A DNA stretch of 64,000 bases from CAWVSB01 sp046710535 (GTDB lineage Bacteria; Pseudomonadota; Gammaproteobacteria; Pseudomonadales; CAWVSB01), in NCBI GenBank assembly GCA_046710535.1, contig JBKEHH010000001.1:62001-126000 (forward strand). The letters are read 5' to 3'. The notes under the pieces are model-generated. The model had not been told where the DNA came from. It saw nothing but the letters and a program-made list of their open reading frames with translations, and did no database searches. Of the stretch, positions 36,289-45,435 are shown piece after piece. Position numbers and translations under genes: made by a program. Position 1 is the first letter of the stretch. The number at the start of each line of letters is the position of its first letter.

Positions 36289-36364
36289 TGGCTCCGCTTG
36301 GTGGGCTCGAACCACCGACCCAATGATTAACAGTCATTTGCTCTACCAACTGAGCTAAAGCGGA
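36289..36364 (-). tRNA. tRNA-Asn (anticodon GTT)
   Basis: 76 bases on the minus strand: acceptor TCCGCTT pairing with AAGCGGA, D arm GCTCAGTTGGTAGAGC, anticodon loop CTGTTAA, T arm GGTTCGAGCCC, and an encoded CCA end. The anticodon GTT reads asparagine codons. Confidence 0.97.
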
Positions 36365-36404
36365 ATTATCGCAAGCACTGGGCGAACCCTGTGTTGCGGC
36401 GCGT

Positions 36405-36433
36405 ATACTAATGTTGCACGTCAAAGTGGTCAA
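36405..36433 (-). promoter_or_regulatory. tRNA-Asn promoter
   Basis: On the minus strand TTGACC (-35) and TAGTAT (-10) are exactly 17 bases apart, followed by the GC-rich discriminator ACGCGCCGC that is typical of stringently controlled stable-RNA promoters. Confidence 0.75.
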
Positions 36434-36562
36434 GCCTTAGAGTGACTTATTTTCGTTATCTCGTGAAAGTAGTTCCAATCCTTAGTTTTTCTTAATCAAA
36501 CTTACGTTCACATCGCTGTTTTGGCGGGTTAGTCTAGTGTTTTTATGTTCTGGAATAGTCAA

Positions 36563-37723
36563 ATGGCAGATACGTTAAACGCGCAACAATTTATTGATGA
36601 GGTCCAGCAAGCCACTGGTTTAAGTGATTTAGGTTCAGATGATTATGTAGAGCCTCTGAATATTCTAATTAATGCGATAAATACTGAATCAGGTATCAAT
36701 GATATTGGCTTCTATCGTGCCAAAATGACCATAGAAGGGGGCTTGCAGTATCGATTGCGGATCCAGCAATACTTGGCATCTCATCCGGAGACATTTGATC
36801 AGAAAGTTGAAAAACCAGTATTTATTGTCAGTTTGCCAAGAACGGGCACCACTGCGTTACATCATATGCTCAATGCCGATAGCGCCAATCATACATTGCG
36901 TCTGTGGGAAGCCGAGGAGCCTTTGCCACCGCCGGAAGATGCGACTTATCTGACTGATCCACGGATAGAGAAACGTCGCCAGGCGGTGGCAATGACCGAG
37001 CAATTTATGCCGGGGTTTTTGTCTACCCATTTATTGGATGCAGAGGCACCTGATGAATGCCATATGTTGTTTAACCGCTGTCTTAGCTCAGCTGAATATT
37101 ATTCGATGTTTCATATCCCGAGTTACGCTGAATGGGTATATAAGCAAGATTTAACTAAGCAATATGCATATCACAAGCAGCAACTTCAGTTATTGCAGTC
37201 TAAAAAATCTGGCTCATGGGTTCTAAAATCTCCGTTTCATCAAATAGGATTGAAAGCCATATTAAACACCTATCCTGACGCCATTATTGTATCGACCCAT
37301 CGTGCGCCTATGCAGTTCGTTGCCTCAGGTTGTAGCTTTGGGCAGTTATTGAGAAAAAGCTGTGCCGATAATCCAGACCCTAACTTGATTGGGCAGGATT
37401 GGTTTCGGATGCTTGAGCACTATACGACGACATTTGAATCGGACAGAGCAGAACTGGAGGTCAAATACCCAGGGCAGTTTATTGATATTAACCACGATGA
37501 CTTTGTTGCAAGTCCATGGGCTGGAATTGATGCGATCTATAAAGCAAGAGGAGCACCTTTATCTGCAGCTGGCAGGGCGGCTATGCAGCAATGGGTAGAT
37601 GACAATCCGAAGGGTAAGCATGGCAAACATAGTTATCAGTTAGAAGATTATGGCTTAACTAAGGCAGATGTTGAGAATTTATTTGGCGATTATGTTTCTC
37701 GTCACAACCTTACAATGGAGTAA
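36563..37723 (+). CDS. sulfotransferase family protein
   Basis: A P-loop sulfotransferase of about 386 residues that would use PAPS as donor. The 5'-phosphosulfate loop is IVSLPRTGTTALHHML near the N-terminus and the 3'-phosphate block is VSTHRAPMQFVASGCSF. The acceptor is unknown. It directly precedes a DUF1214 gene (no spacing), a pairing I recall as recurrent in marine gammaproteobacteria and actinobacteria. ATG 36563 (MADTLNAQQF, with GGAA upstream) is preferred over ATG 36545, which lacks a ribosome binding site; this choice is uncertain. Confidence 0.85.
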   Translation: MADTLNAQQFIDEVQQATGLSDLGSDDYVEPLNILINAINTESGINDIGFYRAKMTIEGGLQYRLRIQQYLASHPETFDQKVEKPVFIVSLPRTGTTALHHMLNADSANHTLRLWEAEEPLPPPEDATYLTDPRIEKRRQAVAMTEQFMPGFLSTHLLDAEAPDECHMLFNRCLSSAEYYSMFHIPSYAEWVYKQDLTKQYAYHKQQLQLLQSKKSGSWVLKSPFHQIGLKAILNTYPDAIIVSTHRAPMQFVASGCSFGQLLRKSCADNPDPNLIGQDWFRMLEHYTTTFESDRAELEVKYPGQFIDINHDDFVASPWAGIDAIYKARGAPLSAAGRAAMQQWVDDNPKGKHGKHSYQLEDYGLTKADVENLFGDYVSRHNLTME

Positions 37724-38821
37724 ATGATGAGTAGCTCAGAGCAAAAAGTAATAGATGGCACAGTATGGGATGAGTTTTGTGATGCCTTAAAAGACGCAGG
37801 CCAAATACTAAAAAGTGAAAAAGCGCCGCAAGATGCTTTTAATCAAGCTGAAGGCTATCGCTACTTAACACGCTTGTTGCGTGGTGGATTAGAAAGTTTT
37901 TTAGAGCACAGTGATAAAAACTTTCCACAGTTGCGGTGTGGTTGTCATGAAACCATAAAAATGGGAGCTGATAATCCAGATAATTATTATCAGAGTGCGC
38001 CACTTGATCCCCAGTTTGATTACAAAATAACCGGCACTCGCGGGACGGTTGATTATTTAGGCTTAAGTACCGTTATTAATAAATATTCTACCGGCGGTGG
38101 AATGGTGACGACTGGCTTTCTTGACTCTCGTGAGATGGAGATAAATGCAGACGGCACTTTAGAACTTATTATTAGTCAGCGTGAACATAGCGGTAATTGG
38201 CTTCCAATTACCAGCGAAGCTAATTCCATTAATGTGCGACAAACTTTTCAAGACAGGACAACAGAGGAACGGGCAGAGCTAAAAATAGAGCGGATAGATG
38301 CTGGCGATGATCGCCCCGACATTTTAACGCCTGAAAAGCTAGAACGGTCCTTGCAAGGCACGATTATGTTTTTGAAAGGCACCACCAAGTTGTTTGAGGA
38401 TTGGTCAGAGAGTTTTATCCCAATAACTAACCAGCTACCGTCTGCAGATCAAGCTTACTGCCAAGCAATTGGTGGTGATCCTAATATTTATTATTTTCAC
38501 AGCGCTTGGCAGTTGGCTGATGATGAGTGCTTGGTTATTGATGCGCCCGAAATACCAGACTGCCAAACATGGAATTTCCAACTAGACAATTGGTGGATGG
38601 AATCTCTCGATTATCGTCATCATGTGATTACCATAAATAAGCACACTGCAAAATATGATACCGACGGTAGTGTGAAAGTGATTGTTTCACATACTGACCC
38701 GAAAATGGGTAATTGGATTGAAACCGCAGGCCACAATAATGGCACTATGTGTTGGCGTTGGATTGGTGCAAAAAAGCATCCTGAGTTGAAGACACGTGTG
38801 GTAAAATTAGCAGATCTTTAG
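37724..38821 (+). CDS. DUF1214 domain-containing protein
   Basis: A 365-residue soluble protein with a C-terminal DUF1214-type region (WNFQLDNWWMESLDYRHH, then KVIVSHTDPKMGNWIETAGH). No signal peptide or membrane segment is seen. Function is unknown. It begins immediately after the sulfotransferase stop with GGAG inside the end of that gene, so the two are translationally coupled and probably act in one pathway. A terminator follows. Confidence 0.82.
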   Translation: MMSSSEQKVIDGTVWDEFCDALKDAGQILKSEKAPQDAFNQAEGYRYLTRLLRGGLESFLEHSDKNFPQLRCGCHETIKMGADNPDNYYQSAPLDPQFDYKITGTRGTVDYLGLSTVINKYSTGGGMVTTGFLDSREMEINADGTLELIISQREHSGNWLPITSEANSINVRQTFQDRTTEERAELKIERIDAGDDRPDILTPEKLERSLQGTIMFLKGTTKLFEDWSESFIPITNQLPSADQAYCQAIGGDPNIYYFHSAWQLADDECLVIDAPEIPDCQTWNFQLDNWWMESLDYRHHVITINKHTAKYDTDGSVKVIVSHTDPKMGNWIETAGHNNGTMCWRWIGAKKHPELKTRVVKLADL

Positions 38822-38838
38822 CTTGTCTGTTTAATGTC

Positions 38839-38868
38839 AAGCCATGCGAGTTTCAGCATGGCTTTTTT
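38839..38868 (+). terminator. terminator between the DUF1214 gene and uvrB
   Basis: AGCCATGC and GCATGGCT form an eight-pair stem around GAGTTTCA, followed by six T. Confidence 0.9.
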
Positions 38869-38879
38869 GTGTAGGGTCT

Positions 38880-40901
38880 ATGTCATCTATTCCGTTTAAA
38901 GTTTATTCGCCGTTTAATCCCGCTGGCGACCAGCCTAAGGCTATAAAAGAGTTAGTTAGTGGCATTAATGCTGGGTTATTGCATCAAACGCTGCTGGGCG
39001 TAACAGGGTCAGGTAAAACCTTTACCATTGCCAAAGTTATCGAGGAAATCCAGCGCCCGACAATTATTATGGCGCCTAACAAAACTCTAGCAGCTCAGCT
39101 TTACGGTGAGTTTAAAGATTTCTTTCCAGATAATGCGGTTGAGTATTTCGTGTCGTATTATGATTATTACCAGCCTGAGGCTTATGTGCCATCTAGTGAT
39201 ACGTTTATCGACAAAGATGCGTCGGTGAATGAGCATATCGAGCAAATGCGTCTGTCGGCCACCAAGGCATTATTAGAGCGTAAAGACTGTATTGTAATCG
39301 CATCAGTTTCCGCTATTTATGGCTTGGGTGACCCCGAAACCTATTTTAAAATGGTTTTACATATAAGTACCGGCGAGAAAATAGATCAACGTAAACTATT
39401 GCGCCACTTAGCTGAACTGCAATACGTACGTAATGATATGGATTTTAGGCGCGCTACTTATCGGGTGCGTGGTGACGTAATTGATGTTTATCCTGCTGAC
39501 TCAGACAGCCAAGCGGTAAGAATTGAATTGTTTGATGATGAGGTGGAAAGAATCTCATTGTTTGACCCATTAACCGGTGAGGTAATGCAAAAGGTACCGC
39601 GCGTTACTATTTACCCTAAAACTCACTATGTAACCCCGCGTGATCGCTTAATGAACGCGGTAACCAAAATTGAAGCAGAGCTTAAAGAGCGTCTAGAGCA
39701 GCTTCGCTATAACGACCAACTGGTAGAAGCGCAGCGCTTAGAGCAGCGTACCAAGTACGACATGGAAATGATTCGTGAATTAGGCTATTGCAATGGCATA
39801 GAAAACTATTCTCGCTATCTCTCTACTAGAAAGCCTGGCGAAGCACCGCCAACGCTATTTGATTACTTGCCACCAGACGCCTTGGTGGTCGCAGACGAAT
39901 CACATGTAACTATTCCACAACTTGGTGCTATGTATAAAGGTGACCGGTCGCGTAAAGAGACTTTAGTACAGTATGGCTTTAGATTGCCCTCGGCGTTAGA
40001 TAACAGACCGATGCGATTTGAAGAGTGGGAGAGGCTAGTGCCTCAAGCGATTTTTGTATCGGCTACGCCTGGGAAATATGAGGCTGAAAAATGTCCTACT
40101 ACAGTAGATCAATTGGTGCGCCCAACCGGCTTGCTCGATCCGATAATAGAAGTTAGGCCGGCAACTAATCAGGTTGATGACTTGTTGTCTGAAATTCATA
40201 AGCGGGTCGCTAATAAAGATAGAGTGTTAGTGACCACCTTAACTAAACGTATGGCTGAAGACTTAAGCGAGTATCTGCAAGAGCATGGTTGCAAGGTGCG
40301 GTATATGCACTCTGATATTGATACGGTTGAGCGAGTTGAGATTATTCGGGACTTACGCCTAGGTGTATTTGATGTGCTGGTAGGAATTAACTTGTTGCGC
40401 GAAGGGCTAGACATGCCTGAAGTGTCGCTAGTGGCTATTTTGGATGCCGATAAGGAAGGCTTCCTGCGCTCAGATCGCTCCTTGATCCAAACCATTGGCC
40501 GTGCAGCACGTAACCTGCATGGTAGAGCTATTTTATATGGCGACAAAATTACTGGTTCAATGGAACGCGCCATTGGTGAAACTGAACGTCGCCGGGAGAC
40601 GCAAATAGCGCATAACAAAAAACATGGCATAGTGCCAAAAGGTATTCAGAAGTCTGTTACTGATATTTTGCAGGCTGGTCATTTAGTATCAAACAAGAAA
40701 GGCCGCAAAGGTAAGGCAGGAAAAGTACAAGCCGCCGAAGACAATATTGATTTTGCCAGTTTGTCGCCAGCAAAACTGTCGAAAGAGTTGAAGCGCATGG
40801 AGGAAAAAATGTTTCAACATGCTAAAGATTTAGAATTCGAAGAAGCTGCTGGTATGCGCGATGTTATTAATAGGGCAAAAGCAGTCGCATTTATTAGTTA
40901 A
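38880..40901 (+). CDS. uvrB: excinuclease ABC subunit B
   Basis: A UvrB of 673 residues, the damage-verifying helicase of nucleotide excision repair. The Walker A motif is GVTGSGKTFTIA; the beta-hairpin YYDYYQPEAYVPSSDTFIDK, the helicase motifs ADESHVTIPQ, FVSATP and TIGRAARN, and the C-terminal UVR domain (ELKRMEEKMFQHAKDLEFEE) are all intact. The frame is open upstream to 38844, but that lies inside the terminator hairpin; ATG 38880 has AGGG before it and gives the usual N-terminus. Confidence 0.97.
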   Translation: MSSIPFKVYSPFNPAGDQPKAIKELVSGINAGLLHQTLLGVTGSGKTFTIAKVIEEIQRPTIIMAPNKTLAAQLYGEFKDFFPDNAVEYFVSYYDYYQPEAYVPSSDTFIDKDASVNEHIEQMRLSATKALLERKDCIVIASVSAIYGLGDPETYFKMVLHISTGEKIDQRKLLRHLAELQYVRNDMDFRRATYRVRGDVIDVYPADSDSQAVRIELFDDEVERISLFDPLTGEVMQKVPRVTIYPKTHYVTPRDRLMNAVTKIEAELKERLEQLRYNDQLVEAQRLEQRTKYDMEMIRELGYCNGIENYSRYLSTRKPGEAPPTLFDYLPPDALVVADESHVTIPQLGAMYKGDRSRKETLVQYGFRLPSALDNRPMRFEEWERLVPQAIFVSATPGKYEAEKCPTTVDQLVRPTGLLDPIIEVRPATNQVDDLLSEIHKRVANKDRVLVTTLTKRMAEDLSEYLQEHGCKVRYMHSDIDTVERVEIIRDLRLGVFDVLVGINLLREGLDMPEVSLVAILDADKEGFLRSDRSLIQTIGRAARNLHGRAILYGDKITGSMERAIGETERRRETQIAHNKKHGIVPKGIQKSVTDILQAGHLVSNKKGRKGKAGKVQAAEDNIDFASLSPAKLSKELKRMEEKMFQHAKDLEFEEAAGMRDVINRAKAVAFIS

Positions 40902-40916
40902 ATACCACTCCATTGC

Positions 40917-40945
40917 TTGTGGCATTTTCAACTACTCTATATAAT
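40917..40945 (+). promoter_or_regulatory. probable tRNA-Val promoter
   Basis: A consensus -10 TATAAT (40940-40945) lies 27 bases before the tRNA 5' end. The hexamer TTGTGG (40917-40922), 17 bases upstream, is a weak -35. Confidence 0.5.
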
Positions 40946-40972
40946 ATCACTTGTTGTATTTTAAGGAATTTT

Positions 40973-41049
40973 AGGACTATAGCTCAGTTGGTTAGAGCAC
41001 CTGCATGACATGCAGGGGGTCCACGGTTCAAGTCCGTGTAGTCCTACCA
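40973..41049 (+). tRNA. tRNA-Val (anticodon GAC)
   Basis: 77 bases: acceptor AGGACTA pairing with TAGTCCT, D arm GCTCAGTTGGTTAGAGC, anticodon arm CCTGC-ATGACAT-GCAGG with anticodon GAC, variable loop, T arm GGTTCAAGTCC, and an encoded CCA end. It ends two bases from the stop codon of the convergent antiporter gene. Confidence 0.96.
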
Positions 41050-41050
41050 T

Positions 41051-42625
41051 TTACTTACTTTTAGCGCTTATTAAGTGGCTACTCTGTTGGGCTAAGCCAG
41101 CTCCAACTTCAGAGAAATAGTTAAATACTTCGTCAACCCCTGCAGCAAGCAGTTCTTCTTTTTGATCATCATATTGGGCAATACTGGCAGTTCTCCCTTG
41201 ATAGCCGACTTTTTTCAGTAAGCTCATCGCTTCTAAGGCGTCAATATAGTTGGGCATTGAAAAAATGATCAGGCTAGTTGACGTTAGATTTATATTCGAC
41301 CAGAAATCTGGATCCTCTGCATCGCCAAGAATTGCCTGACGTCCAGCTTTGCGCTGTTTTTTGATATGAAATTTGTCAACATCAATACCGCAAACTGTTT
41401 TATCAGTGTCATGATAAAATGAATCGTAGGCTCCGGAGCCTACTCGGCCCATGCCTACTATTAGTACGTCTACAGCACCTGGTTGTTCAAGTGAGTCTTC
41501 TAATAGCCTCTCAGGCCGCTCAAAGCGCTTAACTTTACTGCTCCAGCGCGAATAAAGTGAGTGAGCATCTCTGTTAATGATGCTAGAAAAGACAAAGGAT
41601 ATTGATACTGCTAAGGCAATAATAACCACCCACTCTTTGTCTAATAAGCCATAGCCTACAGCTACTGAACAAACAATTAAGCCAAACTCGCTATAGTTGC
41701 CTAGGCTCAGTGCGCTGAGAAAAGCTGTTCGGCTGCGCAGCTTTAGACGCATTAACCAGACAAAAAATAGGGCTGCTTTTATCGGCAAAGCGATAGCCAT
41801 AATTGTGGCAACCAAAATCATGTCTAGTGTTGGCAAGGCAATGAAACCAATGGAGAGGAAAAAGCCTATCAAGAAAATATCTTTAAAGGCCAGCAGTGAT
41901 TTTGATAGTTCAGAAGATTTTTTGTGATTGCTAAGTACCGCGCCTATAACTAATGCACCTAAATGTGCCTTTAAACCTACTATCTCAAATAGTTCGCCAA
42001 ATGATAGTGCAAAAAATATTCCTGCCAATGGCAGCATTTCACCATGGCCACAGCGTTCCAGTATTTTACCAAGCAATGGTCGAAACAGTGGGATTGCTAG
42101 TAAAGCAAACGCCCATATTGATGGTATTTCCCCCGCGGCTAGGGTCACAAAAACAACGGCGGCAATATCTTGAATAACAAGGATGCCAATAGTTATTTGA
42201 CCATGACGGGCGAGCAATTCGCTGCGCTCTTCAAGTATTTTAACGGCGCATACGGTACTACTAAAGCTAACAGCAAAACCTATTAAGGCGGCAGAGGTGA
42301 GATCTAAATTGGTGAAGTACTTCATTCCCAAATAACCAAGCAGTAAACTGTTTGCAGTGGTTAATATGATAATAGCTGCCATGTGGCCGGTGGCGCCCGC
42401 GCAAACTTCAGTTTTGAATAGACTACGAATGTTTAGTTTTAGGCCGATAGTGAATAGTAATAAGGTCACCCCGAGTTCAGCTAGGGTCTCTAGTGATGCG
42501 TCTGGCGTTAAGCCCAGAGCATTAAGCCCAAAGCCTGCTGCTAGGTAGCCAACTAAGGGGGGTAGCTGTATTTGCTTAGCAAGAAAGCCACAAACGAAGG
42601 CTACTGCGACCAAAATATAATCCAT
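41051..42625 (-). CDS. Kef-type CPA2 monovalent cation:proton antiporter with TrkA-N domain
   Basis: A 524-residue inner-membrane protein. About 12 membrane segments carry CPA2 features (LPPLVGYLAAGFGL, TLLLFTIGLKLN, VSFSSTVCAVKILEE, IGILVIQDIAAVVF). A cytoplasmic TrkA-N Rossmann domain with VLIVGMGRVGSGAYD follows (from about residue 385). Relatives (KefB/C, YbaL) exchange potassium or sodium for protons under nucleotide or thiol control; the ion is not known here. The TrkA-C domain found in some relatives is absent. Confidence 0.88.
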   Translation of the reverse strand: MDYILVAVAFVCGFLAKQIQLPPLVGYLAAGFGLNALGLTPDASLETLAELGVTLLLFTIGLKLNIRSLFKTEVCAGATGHMAAIIILTTANSLLLGYLGMKYFTNLDLTSAALIGFAVSFSSTVCAVKILEERSELLARHGQITIGILVIQDIAAVVFVTLAAGEIPSIWAFALLAIPLFRPLLGKILERCGHGEMLPLAGIFFALSFGELFEIVGLKAHLGALVIGAVLSNHKKSSELSKSLLAFKDIFLIGFFLSIGFIALPTLDMILVATIMAIALPIKAALFFVWLMRLKLRSRTAFLSALSLGNYSEFGLIVCSVAVGYGLLDKEWVVIIALAVSISFVFSSIINRDAHSLYSRWSSKVKRFERPERLLEDSLEQPGAVDVLIVGMGRVGSGAYDSFYHDTDKTVCGIDVDKFHIKKQRKAGRQAILGDAEDPDFWSNINLTSTSLIIFSMPNYIDALEAMSLLKKVGYQGRTASIAQYDDQKEELLAAGVDEVFNYFSEVGAGLAQQSSHLISAKSK

Positions 42626-42836
42626 AAATATAAAACCGATAATTAAACAGTGAGGCTAATAGTTAAGCCTAACATTCTATGGGGTACTTACTTCAAGAAT
42701 ATGACAGAATAGTTATAGCAAGGTTAAGAAAGTTAGGTAAATGTAGGGATTGTAAGTTATTGATAATATTGTATTATCGCGCTCTTATTTTTCGCTAGTT
42801 AGACTCCCTATTTAAGTGAGTTAAAGCTTTCGGGGC

Positions 42837-42859
42837 AAGCATCTTAAATAGATGTTTTT
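42837..42859 (+). promoter_or_regulatory. upstream hairpin of the thrS leader
   Basis: AAGCATCT and AGATGTTT pair (one G-T wobble) around TAAAT, followed by more T. It could be a weak terminator, or the second (acceptor-like) stem of a thrS translational operator, because the anticodon-like hairpin lies ten bases downstream. Confidence 0.45.
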
Positions 42860-42868
42860 AAATGTCAT

Positions 42869-42889
42869 GTGGCCCTTGGTATGGGTCAC
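42869..42889 (+). promoter_or_regulatory. thrS translational operator mimicking the tRNA-Thr(GGU) anticodon arm
   Basis: GTGGCCC and GGGTCAC pair over seven positions (one G-U) around the seven-base loop TTGGTAT. The loop has U33 and GGU at positions 34-36, the tRNA-Thr anticodon, and the arm CCCTTGGTATGGG differs by a single base from that of E. coli tRNA-Thr(GGU), as I recall it. It ends 20 bases before the thrS ATG. In E. coli, ThrRS represses its own translation by binding a comparable mimic, with a CGU loop. The role here is inferred from that similarity. Confidence 0.75.
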
Positions 42890-42909
42890 CACTGAACGAG
42901 GAAAACTAT

Positions 42910-44835
42910 ATGCCTACTATAACTCTCCCTGACGGAAGTCAGCGCTCATTCGATAACGCCGTTAGCGTATTCGAAGTGGCTAACGATATTGGCCCTGGTT
43001 TAGCTAAGGCTGCTTTGGCAGGTAAAGTAAACGGCAGTATTGTTGATACATCTTATGTGATTGCTGCTGATAGCGATTTAGCCATTATTACTGAGCGTGA
43101 GGAAGAGGGCCTAGAGGTTATACGCCATTCAACCGCGCACTTATTGGCAATGGCTACTCAAGATTTATATCCGTCGGCGCAAGTGACCATTGGCCCAGTA
43201 ATAGAAGATGGTTTCTTTTATGACTTTGCCTATGAGCGCGCATTTACCACTGAAGACTTAGAGAAAATTGAAAAGCGTATGACTGAACTGGCCAAAGATG
43301 ATTTGGCAGTTGAGCGCAAAGTAATGAGCCGAGAAGATGCCATTAGCGAGTTTGCTAAAAAGGGCGAGGACTACAAGGTAGAAATTATTCGTGAATTGCC
43401 AGCAGGCGAGGACATTTCGGTCTATGGTCAAGGCGACTGGATGGACTTATGTCGCGGCCCCCATGTGCCTAGTACTGGTAAGTTAAAAGTATTCAAGCTG
43501 ACTAAAGTTGCAGGTGCGTATTGGCGCGGTGACTCAAACAACGAAATGTTGACCCGTATTTATGGTACTGCATGGGCCAATAAAAAAGCATTGAATGCGT
43601 ATTTAACAAGAATTGAAGAAGCTGAGAAACGTGACCATCGCAAAATTGGTAAAAAGCTCGATTTCTTTCATATGCAAGAAGAAGCGCCGGGCATGGTATT
43701 TTGGCATCCAAAAGGCTGGAGCATCTATAACCGTATAGAAAGCTATATGCGCCAAAAGCAAATAATGGCTGGCTATCAAGAGATTAAAACGCCGCAATTA
43801 GTTGATTTAAGTCTGTGGGAAAAATCTGGTCATGCCGACAAATTTGGCGATGACATGTTTATGTTGAAATCCGAAGAGCGTGACTTTGCCGTTAAACCGA
43901 TGAATTGCCCATGTCATGTGCAAGTATTTAACCAAGGTTTAAAAAGCTACCGTGATTTACCGCTAAGGTTAGCGGAATTCGGATCATGTCATCGCAATGA
44001 ACCGTCTGGTTCCTTGCATGGAATTATGCGCGTGCGTGGTTTTGTCCAAGATGATGCCCATATCTTCTGTACCGAAGCGCAAATTCAGCCAGAAGTATCG
44101 ACGTTCATCGATTTCCTGCATGATATATATGAAGACTTTGGTTTTACCGAAGTAATTTATCGTTTATCAACCAGGCCAGAGCAGCGTGTGGGCACTGACG
44201 AAAGTTGGGATAAAGCTGAAAAGGCCTTGGCCGAAGCTCTTGATAGCAAAAATTTAGATTGGCAAGAGCTGCCTGGGGAAGGCGCTTTTTATGGCCCTAA
44301 AATCGAGTTCTCATTAAAAGATTGTATAGGCCGTATTTGGCAAATGGGAACCATTCAAGTTGATTTTTCAATGCCTGGAAGATTGGACGCACAGTACGTC
44401 TCTGAAGACGGCTCACGCCAAACTCCGGTGATGTTACATCGTGCAGTTTTGGGTTCATTTGAACGTTTTATTGGCATTTTAATCGAAAACTATGAAGGTG
44501 CATTTCCCACTTGGCTATCACCAGTTCAAGCGGTAATTATGAATATTACCGACTCTCAGGGCGAATATGTCCTAAAAGTGGAAGAAAATATGAAAAACAA
44601 TGGATTATTGGCCATTACGGACTTGAGAAATGAGAAGATCGGCTTTAAAATCCGCGAGCATACTTTACAGAAGGTTCCATACTTACTCGTCGTAGGCGAC
44701 AAAGAAGTGGAATCTAATACAGTGGCCGTGAGAGCGAGATCCGGTGAAGATCTTGGCAGCATGAGTGTTGAAGAGTTTACTCTGTTGTTAAACACCGAAA
44801 TTGCTCGTCGCGGCCGCATTACGTTGGAGAATTAG
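42910..44835 (+). CDS. thrS: threonyl-tRNA synthetase
   Basis: A 641-residue class II synthetase: TGS domain (residues 1-62), editing domain (with HSTAHLLAMA and the Cys/His site), catalytic core and C-terminal anticodon-binding domain. The zinc ligands are in MNCPCHVQVF and in the downstream HGIMRVRGF and MLHRAVLGSFERF blocks. The frame opens 16 codons upstream, but that includes the operator hairpin; ATG 42910 has GAGGAA before it and gives the standard MPTITLPDG start. It leads the thrS-infC-rpmI-rplT-pheST-ihfA cluster. Confidence 0.97.
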   Translation: MPTITLPDGSQRSFDNAVSVFEVANDIGPGLAKAALAGKVNGSIVDTSYVIAADSDLAIITEREEEGLEVIRHSTAHLLAMATQDLYPSAQVTIGPVIEDGFFYDFAYERAFTTEDLEKIEKRMTELAKDDLAVERKVMSREDAISEFAKKGEDYKVEIIRELPAGEDISVYGQGDWMDLCRGPHVPSTGKLKVFKLTKVAGAYWRGDSNNEMLTRIYGTAWANKKALNAYLTRIEEAEKRDHRKIGKKLDFFHMQEEAPGMVFWHPKGWSIYNRIESYMRQKQIMAGYQEIKTPQLVDLSLWEKSGHADKFGDDMFMLKSEERDFAVKPMNCPCHVQVFNQGLKSYRDLPLRLAEFGSCHRNEPSGSLHGIMRVRGFVQDDAHIFCTEAQIQPEVSTFIDFLHDIYEDFGFTEVIYRLSTRPEQRVGTDESWDKAEKALAEALDSKNLDWQELPGEGAFYGPKIEFSLKDCIGRIWQMGTIQVDFSMPGRLDAQYVSEDGSRQTPVMLHRAVLGSFERFIGILIENYEGAFPTWLSPVQAVIMNITDSQGEYVLKVEENMKNNGLLAITDLRNEKIGFKIREHTLQKVPYLLVVGDKEVESNTVAVRARSGEDLGSMSVEEFTLLLNTEIARRGRITLEN

Positions 44836-44837
44836 TT

Positions 44838-45377
44838 ATTAAAAAAGGCGGAAAAGGGGATACTAAAAAACCTCTACTTAACGATGAAATTACAGCCCCA
44901 GAAGTACGATTAATTAGTGCTGAAGGAGAGCAGTTAGGTATTGTTTCCCTAGAAGATGCTTTTAAAGAAGCCCGGTCGGTTTCTTTAGACTTAGTTCAAA
45001 TGGCCGCTGAAGGTAACCCTGTTGTCGTAAAGATAATGGATTACGGTAAAGAGGTTTTTGAAAAGAAGAAGCAAGCAAAGGAAGGCAGAAAGAAGCAAAA
45101 GCGAACCCAAGTCAAAGAGATGAAGTTTCGCCCAGGGACGGAAGAAGGGGATTATCAGGTAAAACTACGCAACCTGGTACGTTTCCTTGAAGGCGGGGAC
45201 AAGGCTAAGGTAACTTTACGTTATCGCGGTCGTGAAATGGCCCACCAAGAAATCGGTATGGCGCTGCTAAAAAGAGTCGAAGTTGATCTCGAACCTTTTG
45301 GTGCAGTAGAACAGTTTCCAGTAATGGAAGGCCGACAATTGGTGATGGTTATAGCCCCTAGAAAGAGCAAAGGTTAA
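44838..45377 (+). CDS. infC: translation initiation factor IF-3, AUU start
   Basis: A 179-residue IF3, two bases after the thrS stop. The frame has no ATG upstream of residue 55 but is open to ATT at 44838-44840, preceded by GGAG eight bases upstream. Translation from there (KKGGKGDTKKPLLNDEITAP..VRLISAEGEQLG) gives the full IF3 N-domain and a length within one residue of E. coli IF3 (180). E. coli infC also starts with AUU, by which IF3 represses itself. The C-domain includes VKEMKFRPGTEEGDYQVKL and KVTLRYRGREMAHQ. Starting at the internal ATG (45000) would delete most of the N-domain. Confidence 0.95.
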   Translation: MKKGGKGDTKKPLLNDEITAPEVRLISAEGEQLGIVSLEDAFKEARSVSLDLVQMAAEGNPVVVKIMDYGKEVFEKKKQAKEGRKKQKRTQVKEMKFRPGTEEGDYQVKLRNLVRFLEGGDKAKVTLRYRGREMAHQEIGMALLKRVEVDLEPFGAVEQFPVMEGRQLVMVIAPRKSKG

Positions 45378-45435
45378 CGAGAACGTTGGGTGATCGAACC
45401 TTTTAATATAAACACCGAATGCGGAGTACCAAAAA

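Noticed and set aside
36289..36364. Integration site or genomic island at tRNA-Asn
   Set aside because: No integrase gene and no direct repeat of the tRNA 3' end was found nearby; the adjacent relic alone does not prove an island.
42862..42909. 16-residue N-terminal extension of ThrS
   Set aside because: It would be encoded by the anticodon-like hairpin and lacks a ribosome binding site; ATG 42910 gives the standard start.
45000..45377. IF3 starting at internal ATG 45000
   Set aside because: It would delete most of the N-domain; an in-frame AUU with a good Shine-Dalgarno sequence lies upstream.
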